From Patescibacteria group bacterium (GTDB taxonomy: Bacteria > Patescibacteriota > Minisyncoccia > Phycocordibacterales > PALSA-1337): a stretch of 11,042 bases of DNA. The stretch is from positions 1 to 11,042 of the forward strand of contig JAGWLE010000017.1 in assembly GCA_028864955.1 (NCBI GenBank), given 5' to 3'. Positions 6,900 to 11,042 of this stretch are shown one piece after another. Numbering within the stretch: position 1 is the stretch's first letter; each line of letters opens with the position of its first letter. Both the position numbers and the translations under genes were made by a program. Below the pieces are notes generated by a model, which did no database searches, was not told the origin of the DNA, and saw only the letters and a list, made by a program, of their open reading frames with translations.

Positions 6900-7988
6900 C
6901 TAATGTGGCGTCGGATTGCAGACAGCATCAAGAATCGGCTGAACGATTTTCTGTGGCGTGAATCGCTGCTGGTAAAGCCAGAAGGCATTTTGGGCGATTT
7001 TTTCCGCCAAGACCGGTGAATTCTTGAGCGTCTCAATTTTTGCCGCCAAGTCCTCTGGATCAGCCGGGTTGACCATGAGACACGTCTCGCCGTCCTTGAA
7101 AACTTCACTCACACCCGCCATACGCGAAGTGACGTACGGCAACTTCATGGCCATAGACTCAAATGCCTTGTGCGGAATAGTCCGCTTCAACCGCTCGTTA
7201 TTCTCAAATTGGCCGAGACTGACATGACACGAGAGCATCCTCGGAATAAGCTCGTTGAACGGCAATTGCTTCGAGATATATTCGACGTTCGCCGGCTTGA
7301 GCTCATTCATGACGGCCTTGAATTCGTTCATGGCCTCTGCCCAGCCAAAGCCGATGATGAGAAACTTAACACCGGTATTTTCGAGAATCTTAGCGGCGCG
7401 GAGTACATATGCGGCACCAGCTTCACGGGTTATGCGGCCGCGGAACAAGACGGTGAAGGCCGCCGACTTTTCTGCATCTGGAGCGGTGTGGAATATGGAA
7501 TCGTCGACGCCCGTGTAGACAACTATCAATTTGGCGGGATTCACGCCGAGTGATCCGATGAAATACTTTTTCTGTTGTTCTGTCTCGACGAGAATCTTGT
7601 CCGCTAGGCGCGTCGCCAGCCAATCAATTATGCGTACATACGGAATCCTGAATATATTGCCCTTGTATGCGTCGCGCGAGATAATTTGTGTCTCATAAAA
7701 TGAACAGAGTGCGTCGAAATATACTGGTGCGGTAGCAATCAACCTAGCAAATGGAACAATAATGAACCCGGGGAAACCGACGATCATGGCGTCGTATTTC
7801 CCTTTGTAGTCGCGGTGCTTCTTGTATAAATTCCAATATTTACGGAGTCCCGTGCTCGTGTCAACGCAATTTACGACATTCACGCCGTTCTGGCGCAAGC
7901 CGTCGCCATAAACCTTGTTGCGCGAAAAATTCGGGTCGATGACGCCGAAGTAAAGGATGGTGAATGGCTTGTCGTGCGCGGCCGTCAT
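6900..7988 (-). CDS. GT4-family glycosyltransferase
   Basis: A GT-B fold glycosyltransferase of 362 residues, complete. The N-terminal acceptor domain starts ILYFGVIDPNFSRNKVYGDG. VVYTGVDDSIFH (about 157-167) leads into the donor domain, with VLFRGRITREAG, FLIIGFGWAEA, and the IPHKAFESMAMKLPYV nucleotide-sugar segment (271-286), which keeps the conserved Glu before SMAMK. AGVSEVFKDGETCLMV follows. It is likely cytoplasmic and membrane-associated. The frame remains open upstream to 8243, but that stretch lies wholly over the methyltransferase gene; the ATG at 7988-7986 forms an ATGA overlap with that gene's stop and matches the usual family N-terminus, so I chose it. It is the last gene of the minus operon. 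Donor and acceptor are not predictable. Confidence 0.9.
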   Translation of the reverse strand: MTAAHDKPFTILYFGVIDPNFSRNKVYGDGLRQNGVNVVNCVDTSTGLRKYWNLYKKHRDYKGKYDAMIVGFPGFIIVPFARLIATAPVYFDALCSFYETQIISRDAYKGNIFRIPYVRIIDWLATRLADKILVETEQQKKYFIGSLGVNPAKLIVVYTGVDDSIFHTAPDAEKSAAFTVLFRGRITREAGAAYVLRAAKILENTGVKFLIIGFGWAEAMNEFKAVMNELKPANVEYISKQLPFNELIPRMLSCHVSLGQFENNERLKRTIPHKAFESMAMKLPYVTSRMAGVSEVFKDGETCLMVNPADPEDLAAKIETLKNSPVLAEKIAQNAFWLYQQRFTPQKIVQPILDAVCNPTPH

Positions 7989-8602
7989 AATGATTTTGTA
8001 GCGATCACAAAATAACCGAGGGGGTACATCTCCCGCAAGCTCCGCTTGGCGAGCATCTGCAGGAAGGCGTCGGCGACGCGGGCCCAGGCTGTGAGAAATG
8101 CGCGCAGAGGGGCGATATTCATGACACCGCTCATGAGCTGTACAGAAGCCGTGCATGGTCCTCTGCCAAGCGGCGTGATCTCTATATTCGTCCAGCCGGC
8201 CTGGAAAAGGACTTTGCGCAACGCCTCTTGGCTGTAGCGCCAATAATCCTGGGGCGACGGATGATACTGGATGATGAATGGCACGCCGATCGCGATGCGT
8301 CCGCCCGGTTTGACGATGCGGAAGGTCTCTTCGAGAACGTGGCGGTAATCGTAAATATGTTCGAGAACATTGACGGCCAGCGCCGCGTCATACGTGTCAT
8401 TGCCGATGGGAAACAAATGTTCGAGATCGAATGATAATGAAGCGCCGGTTGAACGATCGATATTTGCCGTATCGATGACGCAGTTGCCGCGGATGAGCTC
8501 GTGGTAACCGGATTTGGTTGAGCCGCCAAGATCAATAGCCTTACCCGAAAGTTCGAGTTTGGCTATTTCCTTGTATAAAGCTGTTCTCCAAGGTGTCGGC
8601 AT
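7985..8602 (-). CDS. Class I SAM-dependent methyltransferase (Methyltransf_11-like)
   Basis: A 205-residue methyltransferase with AIDLGGSTKSGY (22-33) as SAM motif I and VNVLEHIYDYRHVLEE (78-92) as the motif II region. VKPGGRIAIGVPF (97-109) is motif III, followed by a HPSPQDYWRY segment (114-123) often seen in glycan-cluster members of this group. The C-terminal third is helix-rich and may carry substrate contacts. Its ATG directly abuts the stop of the GT-C gene with zero spacing, and its own stop overlaps the next start as ATGA, so it is translationally coupled on both sides. Context implies a sugar, lipid-sugar or glycan-end substrate. Family is clear; substrate is not. Confidence 0.87.
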   Translation of the reverse strand: MPTPWRTALYKEIAKLELSGKAIDLGGSTKSGYHELIRGNCVIDTANIDRSTGASLSFDLEHLFPIGNDTYDAALAVNVLEHIYDYRHVLEETFRIVKPGGRIAIGVPFIIQYHPSPQDYWRYSQEALRKVLFQAGWTNIEITPLGRGPCTASVQLMSGVMNIAPLRAFLTAWARVADAFLQMLAKRSLREMYPLGYFVIATKSL

Positions 8603-10285
8603 TTACTTCAGAATATCATACGTATCCTGGTACGCGGCATAATTCCACACGGTCCATGGTCTGTAGTCAAATTGATCGCGCGGACTACCAGACCAAATAT
8701 TCGGATCGATCGCAGCGGGCACATTCACAACCACATGGTCGTAGGCCTTCATGTCTGCCTGTGTGATCGGCTGGTCGAGATATCGATAATACACGTTTAT
8801 GGGCGTGATATTCTTTGGCGGTTGCAGCGACAAAATATATGCCCATAAATCAGAATTTCCCTTGTTATATGTCGTGACAAAATTTACGTATGCGTCATGC
8901 GTATGCACATAGCCGAGCGGCCAGTTTTTTTGTACTAGAATCTTTGCTGCCCGATTTTCTCTCTGCCATGCCAGAATCTGCGGAATTATCAGTCGTCGTT
9001 CGTCAGGACCGGCTGCCAACATTCGATCCCAACCAATTATTTGCACGAGGCTTAGGATAAAAGAGATAATGAACAAGATTTTTACCGCCATTTGGAGCCG
9101 GCGATCCGTCCGGATGCGGGCTGCTTCATCGCCGCACCACCATGAATACAGTAAGAGGACGCCGATCGTCATGAACACAACCGTCGGTAACATGTACCGA
9201 CTCTCATGGTGCGCCGGAATACTGAATACCAAATAATTTGCGGCAGCCGTGATCGCCAGCGTCCAGATGACATAGTGAGACGGCAGCTTTTTCGCCCGAA
9301 TAAGAATGAATGCAAGCACAAGACCGAGAATGATCATCAGCGGATTGTCTATGAAGATTATCTGCAAATAGAACCAGAACGAATGCGCCGTGCCGTTCAC
9401 GATATTGACGCTCTGGACGGCGCCGAGACTCGTCTGCGGCGCGACGATGCCAGCCAAACCAAGCGTGCGAATAAAGCCGTACGGATGCCACCAGATCATG
9501 AGCGCGCAGCCCATGACGACCGCGAGCACGTATTGGGCGAACTGCTTCAGCCTGAGCCAATTCTTGGCCTTCAACCAGCGTATCATGAGCGGCAGCCACA
9601 TGATCTGGTACATGATGCCGAGGTAGCCTATGCCGAAGATGGCGATCGTGAGCAGCGCGGAAATGCTCCAACGGATGCCGGCGCGCCGACGGCATCTTTC
9701 ATCATGAGGGTCCTCAGCCAGACGTACGAGCAGATACAGCTGCCAGACAAGGATGCAGATCTCAAATGGCCAGTGCCTGAATGTGTCGGCATATTCAAAA
9801 AATAGCGTGCTGAAGCCCAGGAAAATAGCGGCCGCGTACGGCAGCCACGAATGGTTGCGCGGATTAAAGGTCTTGGTGCGGAACAAACGGTACATACCGA
9901 TTAATGACCAGAAGCTGGCGACAACGGCGATCAATCGCGCCCAGCCGAGTATGCCGCCCCAACTCCAAATAATAAAATCCTTATATGAACCGGCACCAGT
10001 GACAGCATGCGTCATCAATCGTACGACAAAATCAGCAATAACGGCCGGCAGCGCAATGATGGCAAATACCGGCCCGTAATAGAGCGTCGGCTGGTTGCGC
10101 AGGCCAAACAAGCTCTTGGCCTCAAGTACGTGCAGCGCGCCGTTTATCGGAGATTGTTCGTCAGCCGTCAGATAGGAAGCATGGAGCGGAACATGATCCG
10201 TGCCGTATAAAATTCCGGGCAGATGGATAGTCACCCATACGACAAACAGACCCGCGATAATGATCGTCAGGCGTTTTTTTGTCAT
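8603..10285 (-). CDS. Multi-pass GT-C/GT39-like membrane glycosyltransferase
   Basis: A 560-residue integral membrane protein with a short N-terminal transmembrane segment (about 7-26) and a first outer loop containing LTADEQSPINGALH. The Asp-Glu pair at 42-43 fits the catalytic acidic position of GT-C enzymes (PMT/ArnT/GT39 type). About ten further hydrophobic segments follow, up to roughly residue 420. A soluble C-terminal domain of about 140 residues, rich in aromatic residues, would face outside. Such enzymes take a sugar from a polyprenyl-phosphate carrier and add it to a glycan, lipid or protein on the outer side of the membrane. It overlaps gtrA by ATGA at 10282-10285, and GtrA-family proteins are thought to handle polyprenyl-phosphate sugars, which supports that donor type. 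The exact CAZy family is uncertain. Confidence 0.8.
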   Translation of the reverse strand: MTKKRLTIIIAGLFVVWVTIHLPGILYGTDHVPLHASYLTADEQSPINGALHVLEAKSLFGLRNQPTLYYGPVFAIIALPAVIADFVVRLMTHAVTGAGSYKDFIIWSWGGILGWARLIAVVASFWSLIGMYRLFRTKTFNPRNHSWLPYAAAIFLGFSTLFFEYADTFRHWPFEICILVWQLYLLVRLAEDPHDERCRRRAGIRWSISALLTIAIFGIGYLGIMYQIMWLPLMIRWLKAKNWLRLKQFAQYVLAVVMGCALMIWWHPYGFIRTLGLAGIVAPQTSLGAVQSVNIVNGTAHSFWFYLQIIFIDNPLMIILGLVLAFILIRAKKLPSHYVIWTLAITAAANYLVFSIPAHHESRYMLPTVVFMTIGVLLLYSWWCGDEAARIRTDRRLQMAVKILFIISFILSLVQIIGWDRMLAAGPDERRLIIPQILAWQRENRAAKILVQKNWPLGYVHTHDAYVNFVTTYNKGNSDLWAYILSLQPPKNITPINVYYRYLDQPITQADMKAYDHVVVNVPAAIDPNIWSGSPRDQFDYRPWTVWNYAAYQDTYDILK

Positions 10286-10698
10286 GAAAGTAATCCAGCC
10301 TCCCTGTTAGTGATAAATATGAGGCGTTCGTAAACAAAATAGTTCATGACGGCCAGGACAATGCGGATGATGAACTGCGCAACGAGATAATTGAGGCCGA
10401 GCACGCTCACCGCCGCGTACATGAATAGCGAGTTGATGCCGAGGTTGACGAGCGACAGCATCAAGAATTTGGCAAGCTGGATGTGAACGCCGTCGGTTTC
10501 TTTGTGCGTGAATACCCAGAGTTTCTGCAAAATGAAGTGTGCGACCATCGAGATGATGAAGGCGATGATCGAGGAAATGAGGTACCACCAGCCGAGCCAG
10601 TCAGTGAATATGTAGAGAAGAACGATGCTCAAGACTGCTGCCGTACCACCAGACACCGCGAATTTCATGAATTTCTGGACAGCGCTAGCTTTAGGCAT
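10282..10698 (-). CDS. GtrA-family membrane protein (putative lipid-phosphate-sugar flippase)
   Basis: A 138-residue protein with four hydrophobic segments (about 12-31, 36-58, 76-98 and 103-127), the size and topology of the GtrA/DPMS-like family. Family features include FMKFAVSGGTAAVLSIVLLY in the first helix, the AHFILQKLWVFTHKE end of helix 2, and LAKFLMLSLVNLGINSL in helix 3. GtrA proteins are proposed to flip undecaprenyl-phosphate-linked sugars across the membrane. The usual partner GtrB (a GT2 polyprenyl-phosphate glycosyltransferase) is not in the window, but the gene downstream is a GT-C enzyme that would use such a lipid sugar. A TATAAT box lies 10 bases before the ATG, so this gene may begin its own transcript apart from asnB. 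Confidence 0.88.
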   Translation of the reverse strand: MPKASAVQKFMKFAVSGGTAAVLSIVLLYIFTDWLGWWYLISSIIAFIISMVAHFILQKLWVFTHKETDGVHIQLAKFLMLSLVNLGINSLFMYAAVSVLGLNYLVAQFIIRIVLAVMNYFVYERLIFITNREAGLLS

Positions 10699-10708
10699 GT
10701 TGGAGGAT

Positions 10709-10714
10709 ATTATA
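10709..10714 (-). promoter_or_regulatory. Putative -10 box (TATAAT), near-leaderless, for gtrA
   Basis: In the 40-base gap between asnB and gtrA the minus strand reads a perfect TATAAT followed by ATCCTCCAAC and then the gtrA ATG. With a start site about seven bases downstream the leader would be about three bases. There is no Shine-Dalgarno: the minus strand has CCTCC, the wrong complement. No good -35 is seen at the expected distance, which falls at the end of asnB. The box would drive gtrA and the three genes after it. Confidence 0.5.
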
Positions 10715-10738
10715 CGCGATTTATGCCAGAAGATCAGC

Positions 10739-11042
10739 CTATTTCATCCACTTTCTCCACCATAGAGCGAACGTCAGTAACGTCCATATCTGCTTGCGAT
10801 TATCACGTCGACGATTGAAATGCTGGTCTAGAAGCTTACGGATCGCTGCAGGCTCAAACACGCCCATCTTTTTAAGAGATTGCTCACCAAGGAGTTCAAG
10901 AACAAGTGGCTTCAAATCACCACGTATCCACTCGGCAATAGGCATGCCGAAACCTTTCTTTGGACGGTAAATAATATCGTGCGGCAACTTCCCTTCCATA
11001 AGTTTTTTTAGGATGTATTTACGCGAAAAACCGTGGAATTTG
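10739..11042 (-). CDS. asnB: Asparagine synthetase-like amidotransferase (AsnB), C-terminal part
   Basis: The last 100 or so residues of a glutamine-dependent asparagine synthetase-type enzyme; the frame runs off the window edge, so the N-terminal glutaminase and most of the ATP-pyrophosphatase domain are outside. The visible part reads GFSRKYILKKLMEGKLP, then IIYRPKKGFGMPIAEWIRGD and a closing WTLLTFALWWRKWMK, the standard end of the AsnB synthetase domain. The codons continue upstream of the internal Met at 10999, which is therefore not the start. Stop is TAG at 10739-10741. AsnB-like proteins are frequent in polysaccharide clusters, where some are thought to amidate sugar acids or other carboxylates; free asparagine synthesis is equally possible here. 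Confidence 0.88.
   Translation of the reverse strand, partial: KFHGFSRKYILKKLMEGKLPHDIIYRPKKGFGMPIAEWIRGDLKPLVLELLGEQSLKKMGVFEPAAIRKLLDQHFNRRRDNRKQIWTLLTFALWWRKWMK

Noticed and set aside
7989..8243. N-terminal extension of the minus-strand GT4 gene up to 8243
   Set aside because: The extra 85 residues lie entirely over the methyltransferase gene in another frame and look like no protein domain. The ATG at 7988 gives an ATGA overlap and a normal GT4 N-terminus.
9204..9695. A 163-codon minus-strand open frame inside the GT-C gene
   Set aside because: His/Arg-rich out-of-frame shadow of the GT-C coding sequence, no domain features.
9206..9805. A 199-codon open frame on the plus strand opposite the GT-C gene
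   Set aside because: Low-complexity charged translation with no motif; it is antisense to a well-supported membrane protein gene.
10997..10999. Internal ATG as the start of a small separate gene of 86 residues
   Set aside because: The same frame continues upstream with GFSRKYILKKL, the standard AsnB sequence, so the gene simply extends past the window edge.

Overview
This window is a dense glycan-biosynthesis locus. Two gene runs point at each other and meet tail to tail near base 6896. There are 13 protein genes, two of them cut by the window edges, and essentially no free intergenic DNA: the longest gaps are 40 and 29 bases. I see no tRNA, rRNA, CRISPR array, insertion sequence or long repeat.

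The plus-strand run (1-6892) has eight genes. In order they are a GT4-type glycosyltransferase (5' end missing), a non-hydrolysing UDP-GlcNAc 2-epimerase, a TIGR04325-family methyltransferase, a GT8-like (GT-A fold) glycosyltransferase, a dTDP-glucose 4,6-dehydratase (RmlB), a FdtA/QdtA-type dTDP-sugar 3,4-ketoisomerase, a DegT/DnrJ/EryC1/StrS PLP aminotransferase and an FkbM-family methyltransferase. RmlB, the ketoisomerase and the aminotransferase are consecutive enzymes of the route from dTDP-glucose to a dTDP-3-amino-3,6-dideoxyhexose (the Fuc3N or Qui3N type). The epimerase would separately supply UDP-ManNAc. The two glycosyltransferases would place such sugars on a lipid-linked chain, and the methyltransferases would decorate them.

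The minus-strand run (11042 down to 6900) is the C-terminal end of an asparagine synthetase-like amidotransferase (AsnB), a GtrA-family small membrane protein, a large multi-pass GT-C/GT39-like membrane glycosyltransferase, a class I SAM methyltransferase and a second GT4 glycosyltransferase. From gtrA onward the genes overlap by ATGA or abut with zero spacing, so this is one operon. GtrA and the GT-C protein suggest lipid-phosphate-sugar flipping and transfer on the outer face of the membrane.

Organism: a bacterium using TGA as a stop, with compact and often overlapping genes and almost no recognisable Shine-Dalgarno sequences. The two recognisable -10 boxes lie only 10-11 bases before a start codon, which implies near-leaderless messages. 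This is compatible with a Patescibacteria/CPR (Parcubacteria-like) genome, but that is inference from style. Base composition is uneven: the epimerase and the gene after it are AT-rich, the aminosugar genes GC-rich.

I do not see a wholly new system. The points most worth a second look are the shortened epimerase, the paired leaderless-type promoters, the repeated 22-29 base gene overlaps without ribosome binding sites, and an aminosugar pathway that stops at the free amine within this window.
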